Below are positions 51,247 to 63,064 of a DNA stretch of 64,000 bases, in pieces. Below the pieces are notes generated by a model that was not told where the DNA came from, ran no database searches, and saw nothing but the letters and a program-made list of their open reading frames with translations. This DNA is from Amyelois transitella (lineage: Eukaryota; Arthropoda; Insecta; Lepidoptera; Pyralidae). The stretch lies in NCBI RefSeq assembly GCF_032362555.1, contig NC_083527.1:1240001-1304000 (forward strand), written 5' to 3'. A program made the translations under genes and the position numbers. Each line of letters opens with the position of its first letter. Within the stretch, counting starts at the first letter, position 1.

Positions 51247-52437
51247 AATAACGCTAAATCTTCAAATGATCTTCCATCTCTATTACCTGCAACGTTTTTC
51301 CTGAACGCCATTGTAGCGCTCATATACGGTAGTAACTTATGAACTTTGCCAAAATTCAAACTATGTTTCATCAAAATCAGTTGTGAAGTTGGTAAAAGAC
51401 AAATTAACTTTCGATTTTATTTTTTTATATAACTAAGTTAGGATTGACTATTTTCCTTTCATCCGAATTCATGCACGAGTCACCAACCCCGGTATTTGCA
51501 TTCAGAAATGGCGAAAATGCGAATTTCTTATCACGCTCGAGGCAATATGTCAATATTTGCAGTGTTAAGCTGGTGACCGAACTGATGCGAATGAGAAAAA
51601 AATAATACTCAAATAATATTACAATTTTCGAACTTACTTCGAAGGTAACTCAATCTGTGGTATTTGTCACGTAAGATAGAGCCAATAGTCTCGAAAAGAC
51701 TCGAAAGTTGTATGACTTAATAACGGGTTGCCTAAAAGACGAATCACATGTTTATTAGACTTTCAGCATAGCAGCTTGATGTAGTTAGATTTGGTACCAA
51801 CCCGCTAAATCGCCTTAGTACGTCGGTAATTAAATTTTCAATTATTTCGGCTATTTAGATTTTTTTAAGTCTTTATTTTACTTAATGAGTATTCTATATA
51901 TTGTATTCACACTGGTATTGTAAGTTTCATCTTAAGAAAATGCCACAGTGTAGTTTCTTCCGCTTCTTCCACATTAATGTTTTGGAAACAGTTGCGAACT
52001 AGCAATTTTAATTCTATGTCATGTTTGACGTCATAAGTGACTGCACTGTATTTTATAATTTGTGTTTTATTTGAAAAATAATAAAATTAATGTTAACAGT
52101 TACTAAAATTGTTACTTACAATCAATATCAACATACTTTGAATCTGTGGATAATGAAGCAATTTAAACTATGAAGACAACTCAAACTTCAAAAAGATTTT
52201 GAATTATTGGCGTCAGTTTTGACACAGCTTAACCTTCTTAACGAATCACCCTGCACTTGTAACTCTTTCTGTGGAGTCTTTGCCTCGAATGTGACGAGAC
52301 AGAATTAAATATTAATATATATATTCCGAGGTAGATAAACCTGACTCGTATTTCTTTGGGGAAAACTGAAAATGTCAAGAACGTTCTCTGAGAAGAATAA
52401 TAATAGTAAAACTTATAGAGATAAAAAGAGAAAATAT
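51247..52437. other. No gene recognised
   Basis: Only a degraded RS1 3' fragment (about 51665-51760) is seen. The remainder is AT-rich. Confidence 0.5.
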
Positions 52438-52707
52438 ATATACTAATTTTATAAAGCTGAAGAGTTTGTTTGTTTGTTTGAACGCGCTTATCTCAGGAAC
52501 TATTGGTTCGAATTGAAGAATTATTTTTGTGTTGAATAGACCATTTATCGATAAAAGCTTTAGGCTATATAACATCGCGTTGCAACTATAAGGAGCGAAT
52601 AAATAATTGAAAATGTAATAAAAACCGGGGAAAACTATTCATTCTTGAGGGCTTCAATGATGCCCAAAATAACTATTCCACGCGGACGAAGTCGCGGGCA
52701 CAGCTAG
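52438..52707 (+). mobile_element. HelA element, full length
   Basis: tatactaattttataaagctg to gcgggcacagctag, with hairpin cgcggacgaagtcgcg. Confidence 0.85.
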
Positions 52708-52847
52708 TAGGTAATAAGCCGTGTGGTTTCTGTAGAAGACACGCTTGCTATCAATCGGCGATGCTCAAAGCTTTGAAGCGGTCTGTACGTAAATAGCTCG
52801 TCATCAACTAGTCTTCTGTCTGTCAATAGGATCCAGGGCTTTAGAAT

Positions 52848-53020
52848 AGAATAGAATAGATATATTTTCAAAATTGGATACAAGGTATCACTTATTGACG
52901 TCACATAACTAAAATCTTATTATAACTACTACCGCTTCCAAAGCGCATGTGTAGAAGAAGCGGCGGAACAAACTACACTGCAACATTTTCATCACGGACG
53001 TCAATTTACAAATATAGATA
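52848..53020 (+). repeat. E1 dispersed repeat, copy 2
   Basis: Nearly identical to 20590-20765, including agaatagaatagat and gaagcggcggaacaaac. Confidence 0.75.
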
Positions 53021-53286
53021 TCTTTAATCTAAATCGTGGACGAATGCACATTGTCTACATTAAAAAAAAAACATGAATGAATGTAGAACTAATTATGTCA
53101 ATACGAATATTTCGTCAGTCGTTCGTCGTCTTTAAGCTGATACATACAGCATACATATAGTATATAGTTATATGATGATAATGCATCAGCGCATCTGAGC
53201 TATGTAGAGGTTCAGCAGTTCGTCCGGAGTCAAAATATCGTCGGACCTTTGAGAGGATTGTAAAAATCTCAGGGAAAGAGTGACAG

Positions 53287-53532
53287 TGCCGTGCGGTTCC
53301 CGGTACCAATACAAAAAAGAATAGGACCACTCCATTTCTTTCCCATGGATGTCGTAAAAGGCGACTAAGGGATAGGCTTACAAACTTGGGATTTTTTTTA
53401 GGCGATGGGCTAGTAACCTGTCCCTATTTGAATCTCAATTCTATCATTAAGCCAAATAGCTGAACGTGGCCTTTCAGTCTGTTGGCTCTGTCTACCCCGC
53501 AAGGGACATAGACGTGACCATATGTATGTATG
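53287..53532 (+). mobile_element. RS1 SINE copy, full length
   Basis: gtgccgtgcggttcccgg to accatatgtatgtatg, with a small deletion in the 3' block. Confidence 0.9.
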
Positions 53533-53537
53533 CAAAA

Positions 53538-53670
53538 AGTGACAGAATTGGGATTCTTGCTTTAGGCGACGGGCTATCAACCTGTCACTATTTGGAACTA
53601 AATTCCATCGTAAAGTCATAACATATTAACGTGGCTTTTTAGACTGTTGACTCTAAAAACGTGATTTTAT
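53538..53670 (+). mobile_element. RS1 fragment, diverged
   Basis: tgggattcttgctttaggcg to aacgtgattttat. Directly downstream of the previous copy. Confidence 0.65.
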
Positions 53671-53679
53671 AGAATACTA

Positions 53680-53911
53680 AAGGCCGCCCGCGACTACGTC
53701 CGCGTGGAAACCCAATCATAACGTAACAATGAATCCCGCGGGAACTCCGGGATAAAAAGTGGTTACTCTTTCATGCAAAAACTACTGAACCGATTACGAT
53801 GAAATTTGGTATGTAGGTAGCTGAAGACCCGGAATAACATATAGGTTACTTTTTATCCCGGAGTTCCCGCGGGATTGATTTCACGCGAACTAAGTCGCGG
53901 GCGGCCTCTAG
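53680..53911. mobile_element. HelC element with two 3' ends
   Basis: The left side (53680-53765) is a reverse HelC 3' end. The right side (53766-53911) is a forward HelC body and 3' end with CTAG. The 5' terminus is absent. Confidence 0.7.
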
Positions 53912-54285
53912 TATATAAAATAGGTAATATTAAGATAAATTGAAAGAAGAGAGGTTATCTCGGTAAGTATCACGTGTAACAATATTATTTACTGTAACGT
54001 CACGAAGGTATTCCTGTTACCGCAATACAAAATATATGTATGTGCCAACATTTAATTTTGAAAACTGTTATTTTCCCCAAGTAAGTACATATAATTCTAC
54101 TATTCGTCTTTAGTAATGGCTTAAAGTTGGTTTCCATTGGCTCTCGGAGACCATAGATTTGACATAATAGCAACATTCAATATGTCTGGCTTGGGTCCAG
54201 GTCATAGAACACTAAATTTCAATGACCCGGATGCGTTTAAATCTACGTGCAGTACTCTGTGTTTTAAAAGTAAAGCATTAAGATA

Positions 54286-54390
54286 TGAATTTGGATGAAG
54301 CGAAGGAAGTATGCAGAGATCGTGGCAAGTGGAAAGAGGTAGTCTCTGCCTACCCCTCCGGGAAAAAGTAGTGATTTTTATGTATGTATA
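54286..54390 (+). mobile_element. RTE LINE 3'-end fragment
   Basis: ttggatgaagcgaaggaag to gatttttatgtatgtat. Confidence 0.8.
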
Positions 54391-54426
54391 AAATTTTGAT
54401 TCATTATTATGGGACATTTCAACATC

Positions 54427-54725
54427 TATACCTACTAATATTATTAAGCTGAAGAGTTTGTATGTTTGAACGCGCTAATCTCAGGAATTACTGGTTCGAA
54501 TTGAAAAATACTTTTTGTGTTTAATAGACCATTTATCGAGGAAGGCTTGAGGCTTTTTATATTTATATCAGCGTGATATAAATATAAAAAGCCTCAAGCC
54601 TTAGCCAAGCAACTATAAGGAGCGAAGAAATAATGGAAAATGTGAAAAAAACGGGGAAGATTATTCCTCCTTGAGGGCTTTAATGATGCCCAAAATAACT
54701 ATTACACGCGGACGCAGTTAGTCAC
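54427..54725 (+). mobile_element. HelA element carrying a 61-nt hairpin
   Basis: tctatacctactaatatt start to cacgcggacgcagttag. The middle has an extra perfect inverted repeat at 54542-54602. Confidence 0.75.
54542..54602. repeat. Perfect hairpin, 29-bp arms, 3-nt loop
   Basis: Arm 54542-54570, loop GCG, arm 54574-54602. Other HelA copies have only the left-arm-like segment here. Confidence 0.95.
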
Positions 54726-54880
54726 TTAATAATTGTCATATCTTTTGGTTTTTCACTACATTGCTTGATGTAAAATAAACTACTTAAAACTTAAGTTCAC
54801 TGCCGCTTCGGAAGCTTAAGTGCAGAGGACAAACAACAGACAAACTGCAATGCAGCATTTCCTTAAATAAAATCAACTTC
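54726..54880. repeat. E2 dispersed repeat, copy 2
   Basis: cacttaataattgtcatatc, gttcactgccgcttcgg and gtgcagaggac blocks. 5' part truncated by HelA. Confidence 0.65.
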
Positions 54881-54966
54881 GCAAATATGCAAACCAAGAA
54901 TAGAAATGTGGACGAGAGAATACATTGGTATGATTCATTGATTTATACGAAATTTAAAATTTAATT

Positions 54967-55212
54967 TGCCGTGTGGTTCCCGACATCAATAGAAAAAAGA
55001 ATAGTACCACTCCATCTCTCTCCCACGGATGTCTTAAAAGGCGACTAAGGGGTAGGCTTATAAACTTGGGATTCAGCTTTTAGGCGTTGGGCTAGCAACC
55101 TGTCACTATTTGAATCTCAATTCTATCTTAAAGCCTAATAGCTGAACGTGGCCTATCAGTCTTTACAAGACTGTTGGCTCTGTCTACCCAGCAAGGGATA
55201 TAGACGTGATAA
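54967..55212 (+). mobile_element. RS1 SINE copy, full length
   Basis: gccgtgtggttcccgac to gatatagacgtgataac. Tail repeats short. Confidence 0.9.
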
Positions 55213-55487
55213 CTATCTAAGAAAGATATATTACAATATACCTAATATAGTTTATCCGCAACTTAGTAAGCGCGAATTTAGCGCCACCAAAACGTGTATT
55301 TGAACTGGTCCTATGAAACCTAAGTCTGAATTATAAAGTCTAATTCTTTTCATGAATAAAATCTGCTTGTTATCAAACTCCTTCGCCGATTTAATTAGGT
55401 AACTCATTATATTCTTACGTTTGAAAAGGTTAAGGGTATTTTTTATGACAGTTGTGATATATTTTAAGATTTTTATACAAATTTACA
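55213..55487. other. No gene recognised
   Basis: AT-rich, nothing identified. Confidence 0.5.
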
Positions 55488-55744
55488 TACATAATAATCA
55501 AGTCTTTATCCCTTACGGGGTAGAGAGAGCCGACAGTCTTGAAAAGGTTAAGGCCACTTTCAGCTGTGTAGATTAATAATGGAATTGAGATTTAAATAGT
55601 GACAGGTTGCTAGCTCATCGTCTAAAAGCTATCCGAATTACAAGATTATAAGCCTATCCCTTAGTCGCCTTTTACGACATCCATGGGAATGAGACCGAGT
55701 GGTCCTATCCTTTTTTTTATTGGTGTCAGGAACCACACGGTACA
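55488..55744 (-). mobile_element. RS1 SINE copy, full length
   Basis: tacatacataataatcaagtc tail to aggaaccacacggtac head. Confidence 0.85.
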
Positions 55745-55964
55745 TAGATATAAAATTAGGGTTTTCTTCTTTTATAAATCGTGTAAAAATGCCTTCATAG
55801 TTCCATTCATTTTCCTACGAATCTCCGTTGTTATAAGATTTGAGAAAATTATCTGACTTCTTTTGAAACAATGAAATTCCGTAGAAAATTTGAAATTCAG
55901 GCACAACACACTATTGCTTTTTAAATTGTATACGTTACATTTTTTTTACATTTTTATTCGACTG

Positions 55965-56225
55965 GAATAAATCCCAATTGGGATAATTCTTCTAAATCCC
56001 ATTGACTGTTTTTTAATTTGGTTGTATTTCTTTTTATAAAAAATTTACAAACAAGTTGCCGCTACCGCCAGGCCCAGGTAGAACCCCGAAAACCAGACCA
56101 AGAGGAGAAAGAAAAGTCGGCAGGCGGACCCCGGGCCCCGAAACACTTCTGTGGAGGGTGCAATCGGGAACACGCAGAGACGAGTGATTGAGGTGCCATT
56201 GTTTGATCGTGGTCACAATATGATG
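55965..56225 (+). mobile_element. LINE fragment (unassigned)
   Basis: Starts with the aaatcccaattgggataa motif of the Jockey-type 3' UTR pieces. It is followed by an unusual GC-rich stretch (56050-56170) that reads open without a recognisable domain. Confidence 0.35.
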
Positions 56226-56235
56226 AACCGTAAAT

Positions 56236-56464
56236 AAATAAATATATATATACAGAACAATTTACACAGATTGAGTTAGCCTCGAAGTAAGTTCGAGACT
56301 TGTGTTACGAGATACTAACTTAACGATATAATAAAAACTTTTATAGATGAACACCCAAGACCCAGGCTAATCAAAGAAAGTTCGTTTCTCACCATGCCCT
56401 GGCCGGGATTCGAACCTGGGACCACCGGTGTCGCAGACAAGCGTGCCGCTGCGCCGCAGAAACC
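56236..56464 (-). mobile_element. tS1 tRNA-derived SINE
   Basis: aaataaatatatatatac tail, body, and a tRNA head with intact B box (gattcgaacc) but a damaged A-box side. Confidence 0.85.
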
Positions 56465-56685
56465 GCAGGACTATCTTTAAAAATGATCAGACGAAAAAAC
56501 AATACGACTATTAACGATTGCTTAACTCGAAACACAACTAGTGAACTGTTAAAAATTTGAAATTGAAAAACAAACGTATTATTTTTTCTCAGTTATTTCA
56601 GTAAGACATGATTCGTACGGTCCGCGCCCCGTTAAAAGCTTCCGATTTGGATTACACGGCATTTTGTAAGGCCGTTTTTACATTA

Positions 56686-56862
56686 CAATACATACATGCA
56701 TACATATGGTCACGTCTATATCCCTTGTGGGGCAGACAGAGCCAACAGTCTTGAAAAGACTGAGTGGCCACGTTCAGCTATTTGGCTTAATGATAGAATT
56801 GAGATTCAAATAGTGACAGGTTGCTAGCCCACCGCCTAAAAAAGAATTACAAGGCTATTTGA
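56686..56862 (-). mobile_element. RS1 SINE copy, head truncated
   Basis: acatacatgcatacatatgg tail to cctaaaaaagaattacaagg. Confidence 0.85.
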
Positions 56863-57023
56863 ATACTAAAGTGAGCCCATGGCTTTGCGTGGAACGAGAA
56901 ATCCGAAGAATAGATATTTAATTACGACGCCTTGAGAGGTAAAATATGTGGACACAAAAACTGTACCTAGATTATTAAAACCTATTGTAACTATATTCAA
57001 GGAAAAAATGATTATGATTATCC

Positions 57024-57136
57024 TAATAATTTCCGACACCAATACAAAAAAAAAATTAGGACCACTTCATCTTCTTTCTCATGGATGTCGTTAAAGGTGA
57101 CTAAGGGATAGGCGTATAAACTTGAGATTCTTGTTG
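57024..57136 (+). mobile_element. RS1 head half
   Basis: ttccgacaccaatac to aaacttgagattcttg. Confidence 0.75.
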
Positions 57137-57144
57137 TAAAAAAA

Positions 57145-57371
57145 TTAAGTAAAAAGTTAGCGACATCTCTGAGTTACAAGTCACAACAACCAATTAAGCG
57201 ACGCTATCAGCCAATAACAGCGACGAGTCTAAATCGCGCAAGCAAAGACTTCACGGATTGAAGCATATATTAACAACCTCCGACACAACATCGTCTGTCG
57301 CGCGGTTCCCCAGGCATCACACCTAGCCTGGCGGAAGATCTTCGCTTTGTGGCGGTCGAGCTATAATCATC
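57145..57371 (+). repeat. LTR-like dispersed repeat, copy 2
   Basis: Same block order as 17379-17670 over ~220 bp, including catcgtctgtcgcgcggttcc. Confidence 0.6.
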
Positions 57372-57600
57372 AAATTCAAAATTCAAAATTTTTATTCATT
57401 ATTATAGGATACTTCATATCGCTTAATAATTGTCAAAACCTATGGTTTAACAACATTGGTTGACGTCAAATAAATTACTTAAAAACTAAGTTTACTGCCG
57501 CTTCTAGGGCGTCAGTGCAGAAGAAGCGGTAACAAACTGCACTTAGCACACTTAACAACGTCAACTTCACAATATCAATTAAACTTAGAATAGAATAGCT
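57372..57600. repeat. E2 dispersed repeat, copy 3
   Basis: attcaaaatttttattcatt start, ggttgacgtcaaataaatt and gcagaagaagcgg blocks, ending cttagaatagaatag. Longest E2 copy. Confidence 0.8.
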
Positions 57601-57887
57601 TCATCTCTCCCGCTACAAAAGTGAACGATCTGCCTTATGGGAAATAACTAATTTGGCACGCTGTAATGGCTGCTGAGAGGCACGCTAGCCTTTGTGAAGC
57701 ATATTGGCTATGAAGTTAAAAATATGCATGCACAGCTACTATTAACACAACGTTATGCTTTCAGCAGAGTAGGTACTAAAAAAGAAAACATGTACCTATT
57801 CTTTATCTATGACTATGTAAGAGGTCTAAGAAAAACATGATTGAAGCTAAATAACAACAAAAATAATCTACCGCATTTTCCGCCAAC

Positions 57888-58143
57888 ATACATATATATA
57901 CATATATATACATATAATCACGTTATTATCCCTTGCGCGGTAGTCAGAGTCAACAGTCCTGAAAAGACTTAAAGCCACGCTCAGCTTAATGATACAAATA
58001 GTGACAGGTTGCTAGCCCATCGCCTAAAAGAAGAATTCCAAGTTTATTAGCCTATCCCTTAGTCGCCTTTTACGACATCCGTGGGAAAGAGATGAAGTGG
58101 TTCTATTCTTGTATCTATTGGTGCCGGGAACCACATGGCACTG
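57888..58143 (-). mobile_element. RS1 SINE copy, full length
   Basis: catatatatacatatatatac tail to ccacatggcac head, core shortened. Confidence 0.85.
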
Positions 58144-58202
58144 CAAAACTAAGAAGTAAAAAATACGAATTAAAAAAAATCATTAAAAAAGTAAATCTAC
58201 GA

Positions 58203-58474
58203 GTATACTAATATTATAAAGCTGAAGAGATTGTTTGTTTGTACACGCTTAAATCAGGAACTACTATACTGGTTTGAATTGAAAAATTATTTTTGCGTCG
58301 AATAGACCATTTATCGAGGAAGGCTTAAGGCTATATATCATCACGCTGTATCTAGTAGGAGCAAAGAAATAATGGAAAATGTAAAACAAAACGGGAAAAA
58401 TTATTCATCCTTGAGGGCTTCAATGATGCCCATATTAACTATTCCACGCGAACGAAGTCGCGAGCACAGCTAGT
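58203..58474 (+). mobile_element. HelA element, full length
   Basis: tatactaatattataaagctg to cgagcacagctag. Confidence 0.85.
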
Positions 58475-58769
58475 ATTAAATATACTGATTCTCTAAATGA
58501 AAAAAAAATACATAAAATAGTAATTATGCGTTCCTTTTCAAATTCCAGAAAATAGCCATTTCATTTCCTATTTTATCGTATTGGTTCTAACGTTCCTTTT
58601 AACAGAAGTGAATCCAATTGTATGAAATGATACGATCGTGTTGATATTGATAACAATGAAAGTATAATTTGTTGTTCGAAATTGGGTGCGATTGAAACGG
58701 AATGGATGAGAAAATGGTATGTTGTTGTCGTGATATTTTTTATTTTTGCCGTTTACAACTTGTGTGTTC

Positions 58770-59003
58770 ATACATATATATGGTCACGTCTATATCCCTT
58801 GCGGGGTAGACACAGAGCCAACAGTCATGAAAAGACTGAATAGTCACGTTCAGCTATTTGGCTTAATGATAGAATTGAGATTCAAATAGTGACAGGTTGC
58901 TAGCCCATCGCCTAAAAAAGAATCCCAAGTTTGAAAGCCTATCCCTTAGTCGCCTTTTACGACATCCATGGGAAAGAGATGGATTGGTCCTATTCTTTTT
59001 TAG
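58770..59003 (-). mobile_element. RS1 copy, last head bases missing
   Basis: catacatatatatggtcacg tail, complete core, head to tcctattctttttt. Confidence 0.85.
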
Positions 59004-59102
59004 ACAGGAAGACATAAACCCATTTTTATGGCAAAATAAAACACACATTTTTTTGTATTGGTGGCGCGTGATTCCCGGCTTTACTACTAAATAATATATA
59101 CT

Positions 59103-59283
59103 GTACTAAATCTTTTATATAAATGAAATTTTGTGAGCATATTTAGTAGGTCTGAGAATCGGCCAACATCTATTTTTCATACAGCTTAGTGATAAGGATG
59201 TCCACCCATAACATTTTTTTTTAACTAGAAATAACTTAAAAATTATTTATATGGCAAAACAACTTTTGCCGGGACAGCTAGTA
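59103..59283 (+). mobile_element. HelE Helitron-like element
   Basis: Ends ttgccgggacagctag. Shares two long blocks with 4944-5125. A short hairpin before CTAG is suggested but weak. Confidence 0.6.
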
Positions 59284-59342
59284 ATAAATATATTTGCAGC
59301 AGATTACATACAGAGATTATTCAGTCACTCATGACTGACTCG

Positions 59343-59555
59343 ACTAGTGGGAAGACCTAGACGAACGTATCTTGATCAAATTAAGGACGTCCTGGTAAAG
59401 GGTCAGGTCAAAAGTACCCGAAACCGCCGAGCTTGCATGAAGAGAGTTATGAATGTGGATGAAGCGAATAAAGTGTGCAGAGATCGTGGCAGGTGGAGGG
59501 AGGTAGTCTCTGCCTGCCCCTCCGGGAAAGAGGCGTGATTTTATGTATGTATGAC
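59343..59555 (+). mobile_element. RTE LINE 3'-end fragment, open
   Basis: Encodes the last ~65 residues of the RTE protein from GRPRRTYLDQ to PSGKEA and stop, then a gtatgtatg tail. Nearly identical to the full-length copy. Confidence 0.9.
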
Positions 59556-59647
59556 TGACTCAGAAAAAATTGCACCACGTGCGTCTTAAAACTGGCTTGA
59601 ACTTTATCTTACGAACTCTTATAACGAATGGCGGCTCTAAGTCTAAA

Positions 59648-59867
59648 TCCTACTAATATTATAAATGAGAAAGTTTGTGAGCATGTCAGGATGTCAGTAT
59701 GGATGTTTGTTACTCTTTCACGCAAAAACTACATAACCGATTACGATGTAATTTGGTATATAAGTAGCTCAAGACCCAGAACAACATATAGGCATATAGG
59801 CTTACTTTTTATCCCGGAGTTCCCGCGGGATTGATTCCACGCGGACGAAGTCGCGGTCGGCATCTAG
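59648..59867 (+). mobile_element. HelC Helitron-like element, full length
   Basis: tcctactaatattataaatg start to hairpin cgcggacgaagtcgcg and ggcatctag end. Confidence 0.8.
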
Positions 59868-60087
59868 TTACTAATACATTACAATTCTCGTTACGTAAAC
59901 AATTCGGTTTGGGTAATTTAGCAGCCTAACAGAGAACAGCTCATGAATTACAATTCGGCGATTCTCTGATATTCAGCATTAGACCCTTAATGTCTTTGCT
60001 AATGTATAATAAAAGACTATTTATTTGTATCTTCTAGGTTTTCAAAGATTTTCCATTAAAGTGGGACAGGGTCGGTTCTATTTCATA

Positions 60088-60328
60088 GTGCCGTGTGGTT
60101 TCCGCCACTTTAGAATGGAACCACTCTATATCTTTCCCATAGATGTCATAAATATCGACAAAGGTATAGGCTTATAAACTTGGGATTCCTCTCGTAAGCG
60201 ATGGGTTAGCAAGCTGTCACTATTTGCATTTCAATTCCATCATGAAGCCATATAGCTGAGCGTGGCCTTTCAGTCTTTTCGAGACTGTGTCTCTGTCTAC
60301 CCCGCAAGGGATAAAGACATGACTATGT
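60088..60328 (+). mobile_element. RS1 SINE copy, full length
   Basis: gtgccgtgtggtttccgcc to agacatgactatg. Confidence 0.85.
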
Positions 60329-60335
60329 AAACAAA

Positions 60336-60575
60336 TAAATAAATATATACGGGACAAATGACACAGATTGAGTTAGCCTCGAAGTAAGTTCGAAACTTGT
60401 GTTACGAGATACTAACTCAACGATACTATATTTTAGAATAAATACTTATATAGATAAACATCCAAGACCCAGGCCAATTAGAGAAAGTTCGTTTCTAATC
60501 ATGCCCTGGCCGGGATTAAAACCCGGGACCTCCGGTGACACAGACAAGCGCACTACCGCTGCGCCACAGAGGCCG
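60336..60575 (-). mobile_element. tS1 tRNA-derived SINE
   Basis: aaataaataaatatatacggg tail to cgccacagaggcc head. The B box is mutated (gattaaaacc). Confidence 0.85.
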
Positions 60576-60782
60576 TCATATATGTATGTATAAACAAAAA
60601 CACTCGTAAGTGATATTAATCCCCTTTACCCTTGCGTGAGGGAAAACTTCCGTGTACAGTCGCGCCCATGAAATATGTACAATATACGTTCACGCATATC
60701 ATTAACATGTATTTTGCGATGTAGCCTTTGTCTTTGTTGAGACTGCCCATTCGTCAGCCTTGCCCGATGTCATAGATTAAGA

Positions 60783-61063
60783 TAACATACATATGGCCAC
60801 GTCTATATCCCTTGCGAGGTAGATAGAGCTTGTAGTCCCGAAAAGACTGATAGGCCACGTTCAGCTGTTCGGCTTAATAAAAAGTAAGAATAAAATAAAA
60901 AATAGAATTGAGATTTATATACTGTCAGGTTGCTAGCCAATAGCCTTAAAGAAAAATACCAAGTTTATAAGCCTACCTTTAGTCGCCTTTTACGACATCC
61001 TTGGGAAAGAGATGGAATGTAACTATTCTTTTTTCTATTGGTTCCTGGAACCACACGGCAGTA
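60783..61063 (-). mobile_element. RS1 SINE copy with short insertion
   Basis: aacatacatatggccacg tail to ccacacggca head. About 25 bp of AT-rich sequence in the core. Confidence 0.8.
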
Positions 61064-61136
61064 ACTTATTCTTGAAGCATATCTGTATATTGATAGCAAT
61101 ATAGTTCCTATTATGTATTTAAGGATATCTTTACTA

Positions 61137-61272
61137 CTTGTCGCCCGCGGCTCCGCCTGCGTTGGAAAGTAGCCTATATCCATCTCCCCACTCCATACTA
61201 TATGTACGTTAAATTTCATGGAGATCGGTTTAGTACTTTTGCACATAAAAGGCGGATAACGCAAACACATCT
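61137..61272 (-). mobile_element. Helitron-like repeat fragment
   Basis: cgcccgcggctccgcctgcg, then gttaaatttcatggagatcgg. A related piece lies near 13012-13080. Confidence 0.45.
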
Positions 61273-61538
61273 ATAATTAGCAAATTGATGACCCCTATCC
61301 TAATACATAGTCATAGTTATTTAATAGACATGGCAGTCGTGTTTTCTTTGACCAGTTCTGTACTTTATTTATTCTATGACGTAACAGCATCATTACTCCA
61401 AAACTCTTCGTGTCTATTAACATTAGGGGACGCCGTTTCCTTGACTCCACCCTGAGTTATCTTACGAGAGTTTTACTTAGGTGCCTTCGAGGTTATTTTT
61501 AGGTACCTGACCTATTTTTGTACCTTTCACCCATTTTA

Positions 61539-61622
61539 GTACCGTGTGGTTCCCGGCATTAATGAAGAAATAATAGGATCACTCCATTTAGTTCCCATGG
61601 ATGTCGTAAAATGCGACTAAGT
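61539..61622 (+). mobile_element. RS1 head fragment
   Basis: taccgtgtggttcccggcat to aaaatgcgactaag. Faces the next copy. Confidence 0.75.
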
Positions 61623-61627
61623 ACCTA

Positions 61628-61867
61628 CTAACTACCCTTGTAGGATAGACAGAGCCAACAGTCTTGAAAATACTTATTGGCCACGTTCAGCTGTTCAGCC
61701 CAATGATAAATTTGAGATTCAAACAGTTACAGGTTGCTAGTCCATCGCCTAAAAGAAGAATCCCAAGTTTATAAGTCTATCCCCTAGTCGCTTTTTACGA
61801 CATCCACCAGGAAAGAGATGGAGTGGTCCTATTCTTTTTTTCTATTGGTGCCGGGAACCACACGGCA
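61628..61867 (-). mobile_element. RS1 SINE copy, tail missing
   Basis: From cccttgtaggatagacag to ccacacggca. Confidence 0.85.
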
Positions 61868-62102
61868 AAAAATATTAATTAATTCATATCACCAGCGTAC
61901 CAGAACCTTGCTCAATTTATCTGCACTTGACGAGTTTTGACACTATCAGCGTTATCAATTGTCAAATCTGTTGGACACTAATATAGAAATTCCAATAAAT
62001 GAGATTATTTTTCGTGTTAACTGTTGCCCTTATCGGCAAGGTTATCTTACACATCATGGTGATTTGGGATCTTATGGATTACGTCAAGTAATTATAAATA
62101 AA

Positions 62103-62303
62103 CTAGAGGCCGCCCGTGACTTCGTTCGAATCATTCCCGCGGGGACTCCGGGATAAAAAGTAGCCTATATGTTATTCTGGGTCTTCAGCTACCTAATTTC
62201 ATCGTAATCGGTTCAGAAGTTTTCGCGTGAAAGAGTAACGAACATCCATACTGACATCCTGCCTGACATACTCACAAACTTTCGCATTTATAATAATAGT
62301 TGG
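62103..62303 (-). mobile_element. HelC Helitron-like element
   Basis: ctagaggccgcccgtgacttcg end to tcgcatttataataatag start. Confidence 0.8.
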
Positions 62304-62504
62304 ATATAACTGGTAAATTACGAATATTCCACATGAACGTTACAATTTACTTCGTTCAGTTATGGGCCCAAATCGTGAAAATTTTTGACACCAGTCCCCT
62401 TAGTATGATATCGCGCGCAAATTGTCATGTTCTTGGCGTAAGTTTCCGTTGGCCTAAACCTTCTGGAGAGGAAACACGCGCGATGAAAACGGCGTCGCGC
62501 ATGC

Positions 62505-62650
62505 GATAATACGAGGCTGGATCGGGTAAGGCAGGTTAATAAACGATGGAAATCCTATCTGATCTCCGCAACCCGTGCAGGGAAACCTTAGGTCATGGTT
62601 ACAACATCCAGTTGCCTGAATGTGCAGGTTTTCCCATGAACCTCATCCCT
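62505..62650 (+). repeat. repD fragment
   Basis: ctgatctccgcaacccgtgcagggaaacc and catccagttgcctg blocks as in repD. Confidence 0.5.
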
Positions 62651-62779
62651 CATCAAAGTATGGAGTTCAAAAACACAAAATCGACGAATTCAACTATTGA
62701 AATGCACTCTAAAACTCACCATGTCCTTCATTTAAAAAATAATTAATTTTCTCATTTACGTCTAAAAAACTGAAAATAG

Positions 62780-63062
62780 ATTACAATTAAATCAAATTAA
62801 AACTAAAACTACTTATAAAAAAGAAAGAAAAAAGATGATTACAAACTTAAATTTAATTTACAAATTGTACAATCCCTCCGTAGCATCAACATGCGGGAGT
62901 GTGCCCAGAAGGCTGGCAGCATTGCCAATTTGAATGGCAATGCTGATTCTCTGAGCCACATAATTTCCAGCCCTCCGGTCATGAGATACCTCAATCAGCA
63001 TTTTCGACAATTGACGGAAAAGCTGATGGGCAGATGGGCCCTACGGTCCCAGAGTTTCTACC
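62780..63062 (-). mobile_element. LINE C-terminal coding remnant
   Basis: The reverse strand reads TLGPWGPSAHQLFRQL, RAGNYVAQRISIAIQ, GNAASLLGTLP and then a stop. I recall this block from the C-terminus of arthropod LINE polyproteins. Its upstream domains are missing. Confidence 0.55.
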
Positions 63063-63064
63063 CC

